DNA of 64,000 nucleotides from Paraglaciecola arctica (GTDB taxonomy: Bacteria; Pseudomonadota; Gammaproteobacteria; Enterobacterales; Alteromonadaceae), in the NCBI RefSeq assembly GCF_018861065.1, contig NZ_JAHKQO010000007.1:1-64000 (forward strand), written 5' to 3'. Shown here piece after piece: positions 7,899-17,798 of the stretch (within the stretch, counting starts at the first letter, position 1; every line of letters starts with the position of its first letter). Made by a program: the position numbers and the translations under genes. Under the pieces are notes generated by a model. It was not told the origin of the DNA. It did not search any database and worked only from the letters and a program-made list of their open reading frames with translations.

Positions 7899-9989
7899 TT
7901 ACTTCTTAGCAGCTTCACGTTCTTTGGTTTCTGCAATTACTTTCTCTGACACATTTTGTGGACAAGGATTGTAATGAGAGAATTCCATTGAGAACTGACC
8001 ACGACCAGAAGTCATAGTACGTAAGCTTCCGATATAACCAAACATTTCTGCAAGTGGGATATCAGCTTTAACACGCACACCTGTAGCGGCAGCTTCTTGA
8101 TCTTTTATCATGCCACGACGACGGTTTAAGTCACCAATAACGTCACCAACGTGATCGTCTGGCGTAAATACGTCAACTTTCATGATTGGTTCAATTAACT
8201 GAGGACCAGCCTTAGGAATTGATTGACGGAACGCGCCTTTAGCAGCAATTTCAAAGGCAACGGCTGATGAATCAACTGCGTGGAATCCACCGTCGAATAA
8301 CTCAACTTCAACGTCTAATACTGGGAAGCCAGCTAGAACACCTGTATCCATCATGCCAGCAAAACCTTTTTCGATAGCTGGGAAGAATTCTTTAGGTACG
8401 TTACCACCAACTACTGTTGAGGTGAAAGTAAAACCAGAATTTGGCTCTCCAGGCTTGATACGGTAGTCGATTTTACCGAATTGACCAGAACCACCAGACT
8501 GTTTCTTATGGGTATAAGAATCTTCAACTTCTTGCGTGATAGTTTCACGGTAAGCCACTTGAGGTTCACCTACAACTAAGTCAACACCGTAAGTACGCTT
8601 AAGGATGTCTACTTTGATATCTAAGTGAAGCTCACCCATTCCTGAAAGGATGGTTTCACCTGAATCTTGGTCAGTTTCAACGCGGAAAGTAGGATCTTCA
8701 GCTACCATTTTACCAATAGCGATACCCATTTTTTCAGTTGAACCTTTATCTTTCGGTGTTACCGATATAGAGATTACTGGCTCTGGGAATACCATAGCTT
8801 CAAGGATGATTGGATCTTTAGGATCACACAAAGTGTGGCCCGTTTGAACGTTACTCTTCATACCTACGATCGCGATAATGTCACCGGCTTGAGCCGAAGA
8901 AAGTTCATTACGGTCGTCAGCTTGCATTTCACACATACGTCCAATACGCTCTGTTTTACCAGTCGCAGCGTTCAATATTGTGTCACCTTTCTTAAGTGTA
9001 CCTGAGTAGATACGCACGAAAGTTAGTGCACCAAAACGGTCATCGGTGATTTTAAAGGCCAAGGCTTTAAAGGTTTCTTTAGGATCAACAAGTGCGAATT
9101 TGCCAGTTGGTTCACCTTCTTCATCGGTAAGAGGTTGAGGATCAACTTCTGTTGGTGAAGGTAAGTAGTCAACCACTGCATCTAAGATAAGTTGTATACC
9201 TTTGTTTTTGAACGCCGAACCGCAATAGGTTGGGAAGAAGTCCATAGTACGCGTACCTTTACGGATACAACGTTTAATTTCTTCAATAGACGGCTCTTCG
9301 CCTTCCATGTAAGCCATCATTAGGTCATCGTCTTGCTCTACAGCAGTTTCGACTAACATTTCACGATACTCTTCTACTTTATCGACCATGTCCGCAGGCA
9401 CATCTTCAATTTTGTAGTTTTCTGGAAGACCAGTGTCATCCCAGATATATGCTTTGCGAGTTAGCAAGTCAACTACACCTACGAAATCATCTTCGATTCC
9501 GATAGGTAGAACCATTACTAGTGGGTTAGCAGCTAGTACGTCTTTAGTTTGTTTAACTACGCGGTAAAAATCAGCACCCATACGGTCTAATTTGTTTACG
9601 AAGATAATACGTGCGACTTCTGAGTCATTCGCATAACGCCAGTTAGTTTCTGATTGTGGTTCAACACCACCAGAACCACAGAATACACCGATACCGCCAT
9701 CTAGTACTTTAAGTGAGCGATAAACTTCAACTGTGAAGTCAACGTGCCCAGGAGTATCGATAACGTTAAAGCGGTGGTCGTCCCAAAAACAGCTAACGGC
9801 TGCTGATTGGATAGTAATTCCGCGCTCGGCTTCTTGTTCCATGAAATCGGTAGTAGATTCACCGTCATGTACTTCACCAGTCTTATGAATTTGACCAGTA
9901 AGTTTAAGGATTCGTTCTGTAGTAGTTGTTTTACCCGCGTCAACGTGGGCAAAAATACCTATATTTCTGTACTTTGCTAAATCTGTCAT
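7899..9989 (-). CDS. fusA: Elongation factor G, second-type paralogue
   Basis: A 696-residue translational GTPase that drives ribosome translocation. The G motifs are clear ([29 protein letters not shown]), followed by domains II-V. The sequence matches the stand-alone EF-G of Vibrio and Shewanella (often called EF-G 2 or fusB), with [10 protein letters not shown] and [20 protein letters not shown], rather than the fusA of the rpsL-rpsG-fusA-tuf operon. Context agrees: no rpsL, rpsG or tuf lies nearby. A main EF-G is therefore expected elsewhere in the genome. Second-type EF-Gs have been linked to ribosome recycling or stress, but its role here is not shown by the sequence. Confidence 0.93.
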   Translation of the reverse strand: MTDLAKYRNIGIFAHVDAGKTTTTERILKLTGQIHKTGEVHDGESTTDFMEQEAERGITIQSAAVSCFWDDHRFNVIDTPGHVDFTVEVYRSLKVLDGGIGVFCGSGGVEPQSETNWRYANDSEVARIIFVNKLDRMGADFYRVVKQTKDVLAANPLVMVLPIGIEDDFVGVVDLLTRKAYIWDDTGLPENYKIEDVPADMVDKVEEYREMLVETAVEQDDDLMMAYMEGEEPSIEEIKRCIRKGTRTMDFFPTYCGSAFKNKGIQLILDAVVDYLPSPTEVDPQPLTDEEGEPTGKFALVDPKETFKALAFKITDDRFGALTFVRIYSGTLKKGDTILNAATGKTERIGRMCEMQADDRNELSSAQAGDIIAIVGMKSNVQTGHTLCDPKDPIILEAMVFPEPVISISVTPKDKGSTEKMGIAIGKMVAEDPTFRVETDQDSGETILSGMGELHLDIKVDILKRTYGVDLVVGEPQVAYRETITQEVEDSYTHKKQSGGSGQFGKIDYRIKPGEPNSGFTFTSTVVGGNVPKEFFPAIEKGFAGMMDTGVLAGFPVLDVEVELFDGGFHAVDSSAVAFEIAAKGAFRQSIPKAGPQLIEPIMKVDVFTPDDHVGDVIGDLNRRRGMIKDQEAAATGVRVKADIPLAEMFGYIGSLRTMTSGRGQFSMEFSHYNPCPQNVSEKVIAETKEREAAKK

Positions 9990-10169
9990 TGTTCCAACTT
10001 CAGTCTGAGTAAAATTTGCGCGGGATTATACAAGATATTTTGACTAGATGCCGAATTTCTTTTGTATAAAAATCAGCTAATTGGAATAACTCACTTGTAA
10101 TAGGGTTTATTAGGGCGAAAATATGCAGAAATTACGGTCTTTTCTGCAATTGAAAACTGGCAAGAATCT

Positions 10170-11186
10170 TTACGTCATTGGCATAACGCGATTACGCCCC
10201 AATCGTTTGGCTTCATAAAGTTGTTTGTCGGCTTTTTCTATAAGTGCCAGAGGATTCATTCCTGTTGTCAGTTCAGCTACGCCAATTGAGGCTGCGATGT
10301 CGCCTAATACCTCGCCACTACGCTTGTCTTTCACCCCTATTTTTTCAATGGCTTTACGCATTGATTCGGCTAAACGTCTTGCTTTCGCTAGATCTGAATT
10401 TGGGACAATAATAGCAAACTCTTCACCACCAAAACGAAACGCTTGAGCACCGTCTCTACAAGTGGCTTGTAGTTTTTTTGCCGTCGCTTTTAATACTAAG
10501 TCACCCATAACATGGCCGTAGTTGTCATTGATTTTTTTGAAGTGGTCGAGATCAACTAATAATAAACATAAATTGGGCTGTAAAGATTGAGTCGCGAGCT
10601 CTTCATCAAAATAACGGCGATTGCATAGTCCCGTGAGTGCGTCGTATAAAGCCTCTTGTTTACTTTGCTCAAGTTGACCTCGTAATGCTGTAATTTCTTT
10701 TTGTGCCTCGGTTAAGGCTTTATTAAATCCGATGGTACTGCGCCTGATGTTTTGTGTATCTCTTACTAAATTACGTACTAAGGCCATAACTTCTTTAACC
10801 GACAATCCCTCTCTTTCTACTTTCGCAAGGCCATCAACACAAGTGTCCATCGATTCCTTAAAACTAATGGTTTCCGAGCGTGTATCTTGTAACGATTGAG
10901 ATAACTCAATAAGCATAGCTTCCACCGATTGTCGTAACTCCCAAGCTGTCACTTCTTCAGTTTCTGCTAAATAACTACGATACAGCTCCTTGGTTTTAGT
11001 TTCTGAGAGCTGTAATTTGTTATCTATTACATAATCGATTGCTGTTTTTAACTCGGGCGATTCATTAGCAACATAGGTATACCAAAGTGCATAATTGGTG
11101 GGGATGGCAGAAATTTTATGTTTCAGCAAAAGTGGAATAGTTTGTTTTAGAGTAGCGAAAGATTTTTCTAAATTGTTGTCTGCCAT
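10170..11186 (-). CDS. Diguanylate cyclase, cytoplasmic (GGEEF)
   Basis: A 338-residue soluble protein. The N-terminal half (1-165) is a helical region with no membrane segment, typical of a group of Alteromonadales/Vibrio cyclases that starts with a helical sensor (LLLKHKISAIPTNYALWY). A GGDEF domain follows at about 180-338 with YDALTGLCNRRYF, LLVDLDHFKKIND, an intact FGGEEF active site and LYEAKRLGRNRV. The allosteric inhibitory site RxxD, expected just before the active site, reads RDGA, so product feedback inhibition is probably absent. It makes cyclic di-GMP. It is transcribed alone, divergent from the hydrolase gene at 11374. Confidence 0.9.
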   Translation of the reverse strand: MADNNLEKSFATLKQTIPLLLKHKISAIPTNYALWYTYVANESPELKTAIDYVIDNKLQLSETKTKELYRSYLAETEEVTAWELRQSVEAMLIELSQSLQDTRSETISFKESMDTCVDGLAKVEREGLSVKEVMALVRNLVRDTQNIRRSTIGFNKALTEAQKEITALRGQLEQSKQEALYDALTGLCNRRYFDEELATQSLQPNLCLLLVDLDHFKKINDNYGHVMGDLVLKATAKKLQATCRDGAQAFRFGGEEFAIIVPNSDLAKARRLAESMRKAIEKIGVKDKRSGEVLGDIAASIGVAELTTGMNPLALIEKADKQLYEAKRLGRNRVMPMT

Positions 11187-11308
11187 TAAATAAGTCCTTT
11201 ATCTCTAGTATTTTTAGAACCATTAATATATCTCAGGATATAGGTTTACGCGCTCAATATTAAGTGTTGTCCTAGTCACGCTTAGATGTTGATTAACAAT
11301 CGCTTAAC

Positions 11309-11337
11309 TTGACATGATACTAACTCATCTTTAATTT
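11309..11337 (+). promoter_or_regulatory. Sigma-70-like promoter of the alpha/beta hydrolase gene
   Basis: A consensus -35 box TTGACA (11309-11314) is separated by 17 bp from TAATTT (11332-11337), a 4-of-6 match to the -10 consensus. The expected start of transcription is about 30 bp before the ATG at 11374. No promoter activity is shown. Confidence 0.4.
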
Positions 11338-11373
11338 AAAAGTCATCTATTCTGCTACTGGTATGATTGTTTT

Positions 11374-12807
11374 ATGCGCCATTATATAGTTGTATTTATT
11401 TACTTTTTTATTGCCACTAGCAGCTATGCACAGGACAAAAAAGATAGCGAAGAAGTTGTACAATCAACAACATTGCAGCCTCTGCCATCTCATTGGCAAC
11501 AGTCGCGAATCAATGAGCCCGTTTTTGACGGTGAAGTTCATGTAGTCGAAACGGGGAAAAAACATAAAGAAACCATTATCCTAGTGCACGGTCTAGGATA
11601 CAGTGGTTTACGTGATTGGTCGGATGTCATTCCACAACTTGAGTCTGAGTATCATGTCATCGCCTTGGACTTGCCCGGATTTGGGGAGTCAGATCCTACC
11701 TCGTTGCAGCTTGCCCCGCGACGTTATGCACAGTTGCTTAAGTGGCTGATTCCGCAGTTTTCCTCTCAAAAAGCAATACTCATTGGTCATTCTATGGGCG
11801 CGGCAATCAGTTTACGCTTTGCGTCACAGTTTCCCGAAATGGTCGAGCGCTTAGTCATGGTAGATACTGCTGGGGTGCTACATCGCTCAGTATTTGTGCG
11901 GCACATGACTCAAATGCCAGATCGTTATGAATGGTTAGCAAGATATCAACAGCAGTTTGATTTTGTCGATACAGCAGTCAGCAGGTTTAATCGCTTTATT
12001 GATAGAGTTAGCGGTTCTGTGCTAAATCGCTTAGACCGATTACCCGACCCTACGCAAGTATTGCTACAAAATGAATATGCGCAGCAATATGTATATAAGG
12101 ATCGCCCTACTTTGAATGCGGCCCTTGGACTTATAAACGAGGATTTTTCTGAGGCCATAGATAGTCTTGTGGTGCCTACGCATATTATTTGGGGTGAATT
12201 TGATCGAGTTGCACCTCTTAGAACGGGAGAAATACTCCAGTCTCAAATAATCCATGCTGAGTTAAATGTTATTCACGAGGCTGGGCATGTGCCAATGAAG
12301 GATAAGCCTGCGGAATTTATGCGCAAACTAAATTACGCATTAAATAATCCTCCTTTCAAGACACCACACTCAAATACTCTAGAAACTGAGAAATTACCTA
12401 CTCTTACATGTAATAACCAAAATGAACGGTCATACAGTGGACATTATGCCTTTGTTTATATCAGTGGCTGTAGATATATTAACTTAACAGACCTCTATGC
12501 CGAGCAAATTTATATTGAGAACTCAGACGTCACTATGCAGCAGGTTGTTGCTAAGTCAGACAGTTTAACTATGGAAGTGATTGACTCTTTTGTCACTATG
12601 ACTAACGTGCAATTACAAGGAGAAACAGCATTGAGAGTGGCCGGCAGTACCCTTGATGCGGCAGGCTCCGAATTCACAGGTGTAACTCGCCCGATTCAGG
12701 TGGTGTCTGATTCACTTATTTATCTGTCAGTGAGCCGCCAATACCACAATGATAAATTTCAGTATCTACACGGAATGTCACAGGGAAATAGTTACAATCT
12801 GAGGTAA
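11374..12807 (+). CDS. Exported alpha/beta hydrolase with an extra C-terminal beta-repeat domain
   Basis: A 477-residue protein with a signal peptide ending near SSYA-Q20. Residues 60-325 are an alpha/beta hydrolase with the oxyanion region HGLGYSG and a full catalytic triad: Ser140 in GHSMG, Asp277 in WGEFDRVA and His305 in HEAGHVP. The substrate is unknown; an ester or lactone is likely. After a short linker, residues 340-477 carry a second part containing two Cys and repeated hydrophobic/polar strand patterns (YAEQIYIENSDVTM, SLTMEVIDSFVTMTNVQL), resembling rungs of a parallel beta-helix. Such a tail is unusual for this fold and might bind a substrate or the envelope (inference). It is followed by a cytochrome c' gene after about 115 bp. 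Confidence 0.8.
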   Translation: MRHYIVVFIYFFIATSSYAQDKKDSEEVVQSTTLQPLPSHWQQSRINEPVFDGEVHVVETGKKHKETIILVHGLGYSGLRDWSDVIPQLESEYHVIALDLPGFGESDPTSLQLAPRRYAQLLKWLIPQFSSQKAILIGHSMGAAISLRFASQFPEMVERLVMVDTAGVLHRSVFVRHMTQMPDRYEWLARYQQQFDFVDTAVSRFNRFIDRVSGSVLNRLDRLPDPTQVLLQNEYAQQYVYKDRPTLNAALGLINEDFSEAIDSLVVPTHIIWGEFDRVAPLRTGEILQSQIIHAELNVIHEAGHVPMKDKPAEFMRKLNYALNNPPFKTPHSNTLETEKLPTLTCNNQNERSYSGHYAFVYISGCRYINLTDLYAEQIYIENSDVTMQQVVAKSDSLTMEVIDSFVTMTNVQLQGETALRVAGSTLDAAGSEFTGVTRPIQVVSDSLIYLSVSRQYHNDKFQYLHGMSQGNSYNLR

Positions 12808-12924
12808 ATAATATCGGCAATTATCAATCTACAAGGTTGTTGTTCGTAAATAATAGGAATGCAAAACAAAAAACAGTTATCATCGTTCTATATACAATTA
12901 CCCCTAACTTTTGGAGAAAGCAAT

Positions 12925-13395
12925 ATGATGAAAAAAGCGTTAGCGATAATAATAGGTTCAGCTATGTTAAGTACATTTTCTGTCGTTGCAGAGCCGGCCA
13001 AATCGGCTAAACACGCCAAAGATGTCACCGAGTTTAGACAAGCCATTTTTACACTTGTTAAAAGCAATGTTGGTATTTTAGGTGCCATGAACAAAGGGGC
13101 TATCCCATTTGACGCGGAAGCTATGCAAACAAATGCAATGCGTATCGAACAGTTGTCTTTGATGTTGCAAGACTATTTTGCAACTGATACCTCTGGTTTT
13201 GATGTTGAAACCGCAGCCTTGGATAAAGTTTGGAAAAACCAAGCCGACTTTAACGACAAAATAAATGCGTTGACTCTGGCCGCAAGCAACCTAAACAAAG
13301 TAGCTAAAGCTGGTGATGCCAGTAAATATAAGCCTGCTATTGGGCAGATTTTTAAAAGCTGTAAAGGTTGTCACGATAACTACAAAGCAGACTAA
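12925..13395 (+). CDS. Cytochrome c' (class II, monohaem)
   Basis: A 156-residue periplasmic haem protein. GGAG lies 8 nt before the ATG at 12925, and the product then starts with a clean signal peptide (MMKKALAIIIGSAML...VVAEP). The frame is open for 22 more codons upstream, but these lack support. The mature protein is helical with a single CKGCH haem site ten residues from its end, as in cytochromes c' and c-556 of the four-helix type. The family binds NO or shuttles electrons; the role here is unknown. It converges with a cytochrome b561 gene, a pairing that suggests a shared electron-transfer role. Confidence 0.88.
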   Translation: MMKKALAIIIGSAMLSTFSVVAEPAKSAKHAKDVTEFRQAIFTLVKSNVGILGAMNKGAIPFDAEAMQTNAMRIEQLSLMLQDYFATDTSGFDVETAALDKVWKNQADFNDKINALTLAASNLNKVAKAGDASKYKPAIGQIFKSCKGCHDNYKAD

Positions 13396-13404
13396 GCTTG
13401 ACTA

Positions 13405-13433
13405 TTGGGTTTGTAGCACAACTGCAAACCCAT
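13405..13433. terminator. Hairpin between the convergent cytochrome genes
   Basis: The perfect 8-bp repeat TGGGTTTG/CAAACCCA with an 11-nt loop sits in the 41-bp gap between the two stop codons. Neither side has a strong T run. It probably serves both transcripts. Confidence 0.6.
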
Positions 13434-13436
13434 TGA

Positions 13437-14120
13437 TTAATAGTAATATCCGTCATCTATTGGAGGCGGATTTATTTCAACTAACCAATATATAAATACC
13501 GCCACTAAACACATGATCACTATCGCTTTAATAAGTTGAGAGTGTGAAATGCTGTCTTTTGTTGAGACTGCTTTTTTACCGTCTAACATGGGTTTTATAA
13601 GGTTATGTTTGAGAAAAAACAAATACCATCCAATCGCAACCAAATGTAATCCAATGATAGCCAACAACAGATCGAAAATATTGTGATGTAACCACTGCAT
13701 CCATTGCTGCAAGTCGTCGCTAGCACTGTCGTAATAAGGTCCTGTATATAAAATGTCGTCTGACGTAAATAATCCACTAATGGCTTGTAAACCCACTAAA
13801 ATGATCACCGCAGGTAATATCAGTCCACCCACAGAGTTGTGACCGATACTGAAGGTATGTTGTTTTGAGCCGATGCTTTTTAAATACGCCAACATAGTTT
13901 TAGGACCTGCAATAAAACTACTAAACTTAGCGTACTTAGTCCCCAAAAATCCCCAGATAAGCCGAAATATAATGAGCCCTAACGTAAAATATCCAATATA
14001 GAAATGGATATCCATGGCATCTTCCAAAACTTCAGCTGTTAGCCATTGCCCACATAGGCACAACACTAATAACCAGTGAAATAATCTTACGGGAATATCC
14101 CAAACTAAGTTTCTTTTCAT
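13437..14120 (-). CDS. Cytochrome b561-family membrane protein
   Basis: A 227-residue integral membrane di-haem b-type cytochrome. It opens with the family signature VWDIPVRLFHWLLV and has four main hydrophobic helices. The candidate haem ligands are His15 (RLFHWLL), a His in DIHFYIGY, the HH of QWLHHN and a His in IGLHLVAIGW. A fifth hydrophobic segment lies near the C-terminus (IKAIVIMCLVAVFIYWLV). Members pass electrons between the quinone pool and periplasmic partners. The cytochrome c' gene ends 41 bp away on the other strand and is the obvious candidate partner. Confidence 0.88.
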   Translation of the reverse strand: MKRNLVWDIPVRLFHWLLVLCLCGQWLTAEVLEDAMDIHFYIGYFTLGLIIFRLIWGFLGTKYAKFSSFIAGPKTMLAYLKSIGSKQHTFSIGHNSVGGLILPAVIILVGLQAISGLFTSDDILYTGPYYDSASDDLQQWMQWLHHNIFDLLLAIIGLHLVAIGWYLFFLKHNLIKPMLDGKKAVSTKDSISHSQLIKAIVIMCLVAVFIYWLVEINPPPIDDGYYY

Positions 14121-14155
14121 ATTTAGAGATTCTCATTGTCTATTCAATTTATTAA

Positions 14156-14195
14156 TTCAACATGCCTTAACTAGAATGAGCCAAGGCATGTTGAA
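14156..14195 (-). terminator. Hairpin downstream of the amidohydrolase gene
   Basis: A perfect 13-bp inverted repeat (TTCAACATGCCTT with AAGGCATGTTGAA, 14-nt loop) starts 6 bp past the stop codon at 14202. No long T run follows on the minus strand, so it may be a terminator or a 3'-end stabiliser. Confidence 0.6.
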
Positions 14196-14201
14196 AACAA
14201 C

Positions 14202-17200
14202 CTAATGTACCCAGTGGTGTTTTTGCGCCTTAGCATCTATGGCTTGTTGTGTTGCTTTGGGCATAAACAGTCGATTGTTGTTTTCAAAGAAAAACGCTTT
14301 TCGTTGCTCTTTCTTACCCACTTCATTCATGGTTGCAGTCTCATAAACGCGGCCATTTAAAACCGTGTATTCAACAAATTCACTACGAGTGATATCTTTG
14401 AGAACATCTCCGTCGATAACCATCAAATCGGCGATTTTTCCCACTTCGATACTGCCTATTTGTTTGTCCATTCCTAAATGAGTGGCGCCGTCTATTGTGC
14501 CACCTCTAAGCGCTTCCCAAGGTGTAAAACCACCTTGATTCATTATCCATAACTCCCAGTGAGAAGCTAATCCTTCGCGCTGACCATGTGCGCCTATATG
14601 CACACTTACGCCATTATCACGTAAGGTTTTCGCATATTCGGCCACAGTGACATGGTTATATTGGTTTTCTGGTGCGGTAGGACGTCGTATTGAACGTTTG
14701 TCTACTAAAAAGCTAGGTGTATAGCGCATTAAGCGTGGATTTTTCCAGACTTCGGTTTTATCGTAAAAGTACTCTTCACCCATCATGCCACCATAAGACA
14801 CCACAAACGTTGGGGTGTAACCAAATTTAGTTGCTGACCATAAAGCCGTTAAATCATCATAACCTTTGGCAATAGGTAATGAATGTTCTAACCCAGTGTG
14901 TCCGTCGACTAACATTGTTATATTTTGTTGCAGTTTACCGCCGCCTTCTGGCACTACCATCATGCCGAGAGCTTTTGCGGCAGCTAAAACCTGTTGGCGA
15001 GTATCCCGTCTTGGTTGATTGTAACTTTTAACAGAAATAGCACCCGTGTCTTTTAATCGTTGCATATGAAATAAAGCATCATCGTAACTATTGATAATTG
15101 CTTTGTACCCTAAGCCTTCAGCACCGTATAAAATAGTACCGGTTGAATAAATGCGAGGCGCCAAGATTTCTCCGGCTTTTTGTAACTCTGCCGCAGAGAA
15201 AATTTCTGTGGTGTCATTAGACGGATCGTGAATAGTGGTTACCCCAAATGCTAGATTTGAATACATGCTCCAGTTTTGCTGAGGTATAATTTCATAACTG
15301 CCCTGTGAACCATGAGCATGGGCATCGATAAGCCCCGGTAGTATGGTTTTTCCTTTAGTATCAATCAGTAATGTTTCATCGGGGATTGATACTTCTCCTG
15401 ATTTACCTACTTCGATTATTTTATTGTCTCGGATTAACACTACGCCATTTTCAATCACTTCACGTTGTCTATTGGCGTCTCTCATAGTAACGACAGTGCC
15501 ACCTACTAATGCTTTATAACCTGATGGTTTGTCGGATTTATGTTGGAACGATAAATCAATTCCTTCGGTGACTGGCTCTGGTAATTTATCTGGCGCGCCT
15601 TCTAAAAACGCAAAGGCATCTTGTAATTTGCGTTCATAGAAAGTTGCACCGTGGTACCAACTCACCGCTTGGTTATCGGCGCTCCAAGTCAGAAATTCTC
15701 CAGCGCGGCTCGATATTTGTTTAACAGGCAATGAAGACATATTCGGGCCAATTTTGACGCGTTTACCTGTATCTACAAACGGCGCAATATAGGCATTGTA
15801 TTGATAGACAAACGCGACCCATTTTTTGTCGTGTGAGAGGCGATACTCCGTGACTTCATTGGCTCCATACAAATGTTCACGTTTATCTTCGCCGTTTAAG
15901 TCGACGCTCACAAGTTGGCTTTCCGCATAACTACTTCCCGGGACTGAGGTGGTTAAATACACGCGTTTATTGTCGCCAGAAAAATGAGGGGCGGAGCCAG
16001 ATTTGGCAATACGTTTAGTGATTTTACTTTTTAGATCGAGTACGTAAACTCCTGGGTCGACAGAATATTCAGGGCTAAGTAAGTAACCGCCCGTCACTTT
16101 TTTGTAAGTGACTAATTTACCATCGGTGGAAAAGGAAGGTGAAATGTAATGACCTGGCGTGGTGGTTAATGTTTTACCTTTTCCGCCGCGGGCTCGCACC
16201 ATTTTTATACTGCCTAATTCCTGGTCGTGCCACGTGGTGTAGAGGATAGACTTACCATCATTGGAATAGCGGGGGTAAAGCTCTTCATGATCATTTTGTT
16301 TAGTCAAACGTTTAGTTTTACCTGACTTAATATCTTTAACATAAAGTTTACCCAAAGCTTGAAAAAGTATGCTTTTTCCATCGGGAGATTTTTGGGCCCA
16401 GCGTGTCATTTTTATAGGGAAATTATCGGGAGCAACATCTACATCAAAACGCACTGCATCGGCGTATCGTAGTTCAGTTTGAACATTCACCTCTATTGTG
16501 GCCACAGATAAGTCTTTAACGTTTAATTTATGGAAAGTACCCGCTGTCCAGAAAACGATATGTTTAGAGTCGGGTGTCCAGTCAAAATATGCAAAATAAC
16601 CCTCAGAGCCAAAACCCTCTTGCATGTCACGTTCGAGATCCATGTATAAAGGTGTTTCCATACCTGTGGTTAAATCCTTAACAAAAAGTACGGTTTTCTG
16701 TTTTACTCTGCGGATAAATGCAAGGTGTTTACCATCTGGAGAGGGAGTGGGAACTACCGCCCCACCTGTACCACTTACAAAACGCTCTTCTTCACCCGTT
16801 GCTAATTCGTAGCGGGTAATGGCAAAAATGCCTTTTAAGGGGTCACGATTGTAACTAAAGGTGCTTCCAGCAGTTATGTCTTGGGTGAAATACAAATATT
16901 TTCCGTCAGGTGAGAAAGCGGGGTCGGCAATATTTTTTTGATCTTTTTTACCATTTACTCGCTTTTTAATCGGTAAACCGTCGCCGCCACTATGATGATA
17001 AAGCCAAATTTCTCCAGCTGGGATGCTTCGACTCGACATTATTCCTTTGCTTACTGCTATGTATTGTCCGTCTGGGCTCCACTTGGGGGAATGGATAAGG
17101 TTATGCTTTTCGGTACTGAGTTGTTTCAAGTTGGTACCGTCTTGGTTCATGACCCAAAGGTTAGATAATCCGCCACGGTCTGAGATAAAAGCGATTTTTT

Positions 17201-17549
17201 CTCCATTGGGGCTAACGGCAGGGTGTATATTCCATGCAAAATCTTGAGTAAGGGCCTTGGATTTTCCACCATTTATATCAGTGATATAAATATCTCCAAG
17301 CATATCAAACACTATACTTTTACCATCAGGGGCGACGTCTAGGCTAGACCAAGTGGTTTTGTTTGTATCGATAGATACCGTTGCTAAATCAAGAGGTGGG
17401 TTCAGAACATCCCAGTCTTGATTTTGTTGCGCTGGTTCTGCAGATAATGATTCTTCATCTTGTTCGGTTTGGCTAAATGTCAAAAATGAAAAGCATAATG
17501 CAGAGGTTATTCCGGCCGCACGCAGCAGGTTTTTGTTGAAGGATGACAT
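14202..17549 (-). CDS. Secreted beta-propeller/amidohydrolase fusion (TolB/Tricorn-like repeats plus metal hydrolase)
   Basis: A 1115-residue protein with an N-terminal signal peptide (ITSALCFSFLTFS). Residues about 60-650 consist of repeated PD40/WD40-like blades (SPDGKSI, SPNGEKIAFISDRGG, SPDGKYLYFTQD). Residues about 680-1090 form a metal-dependent amidohydrolase with the strand VLPGLIDAHAHG carrying the HxH metal pair, FGVTTIHDPS, and a C-terminal GKIADLMVIDGD typical of the imidazolonepropionase/prolidase-like branch. The family is widespread in marine heterotrophs as putative exported peptidases or cyclic amide hydrolases; the real substrate is unknown. It appears monocistronic. Confidence 0.9.
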   Translation of the reverse strand: MSSFNKNLLRAAGITSALCFSFLTFSQTEQDEESLSAEPAQQNQDWDVLNPPLDLATVSIDTNKTTWSSLDVAPDGKSIVFDMLGDIYITDINGGKSKALTQDFAWNIHPAVSPNGEKIAFISDRGGLSNLWVMNQDGTNLKQLSTEKHNLIHSPKWSPDGQYIAVSKGIMSSRSIPAGEIWLYHHSGGDGLPIKKRVNGKKDQKNIADPAFSPDGKYLYFTQDITAGSTFSYNRDPLKGIFAITRYELATGEEERFVSGTGGAVVPTPSPDGKHLAFIRRVKQKTVLFVKDLTTGMETPLYMDLERDMQEGFGSEGYFAYFDWTPDSKHIVFWTAGTFHKLNVKDLSVATIEVNVQTELRYADAVRFDVDVAPDNFPIKMTRWAQKSPDGKSILFQALGKLYVKDIKSGKTKRLTKQNDHEELYPRYSNDGKSILYTTWHDQELGSIKMVRARGGKGKTLTTTPGHYISPSFSTDGKLVTYKKVTGGYLLSPEYSVDPGVYVLDLKSKITKRIAKSGSAPHFSGDNKRVYLTTSVPGSSYAESQLVSVDLNGEDKREHLYGANEVTEYRLSHDKKWVAFVYQYNAYIAPFVDTGKRVKIGPNMSSLPVKQISSRAGEFLTWSADNQAVSWYHGATFYERKLQDAFAFLEGAPDKLPEPVTEGIDLSFQHKSDKPSGYKALVGGTVVTMRDANRQREVIENGVVLIRDNKIIEVGKSGEVSIPDETLLIDTKGKTILPGLIDAHAHGSQGSYEIIPQQNWSMYSNLAFGVTTIHDPSNDTTEIFSAAELQKAGEILAPRIYSTGTILYGAEGLGYKAIINSYDDALFHMQRLKDTGAISVKSYNQPRRDTRQQVLAAAKALGMMVVPEGGGKLQQNITMLVDGHTGLEHSLPIAKGYDDLTALWSATKFGYTPTFVVSYGGMMGEEYFYDKTEVWKNPRLMRYTPSFLVDKRSIRRPTAPENQYNHVTVAEYAKTLRDNGVSVHIGAHGQREGLASHWELWIMNQGGFTPWEALRGGTIDGATHLGMDKQIGSIEVGKIADLMVIDGDVLKDITRSEFVEYTVLNGRVYETATMNEVGKKEQRKAFFFENNNRLFMPKATQQAIDAKAQKHHWVH

Positions 17550-17798
17550 ATTGAATTCCCTAGTTTTTTAGATTCTTTCGTGGGTTTATATTGACGTTAA
17601 TTAAATGTCGTGGAATCAAAATACAATATCACTATGGCTTTTATCTACAAGTGATGCGTTTGAAAATGCCCTAAACTGATTTAAGCGCGCTGTATAGGAT
17701 TCAGCACAGCCCATTTTGTTCTGATTTACCAGCTTAAATATTGATAAAAAACACCATTTTATAGGGCGGTAACAGTGCATTTATAGTGAGGTAAATAA

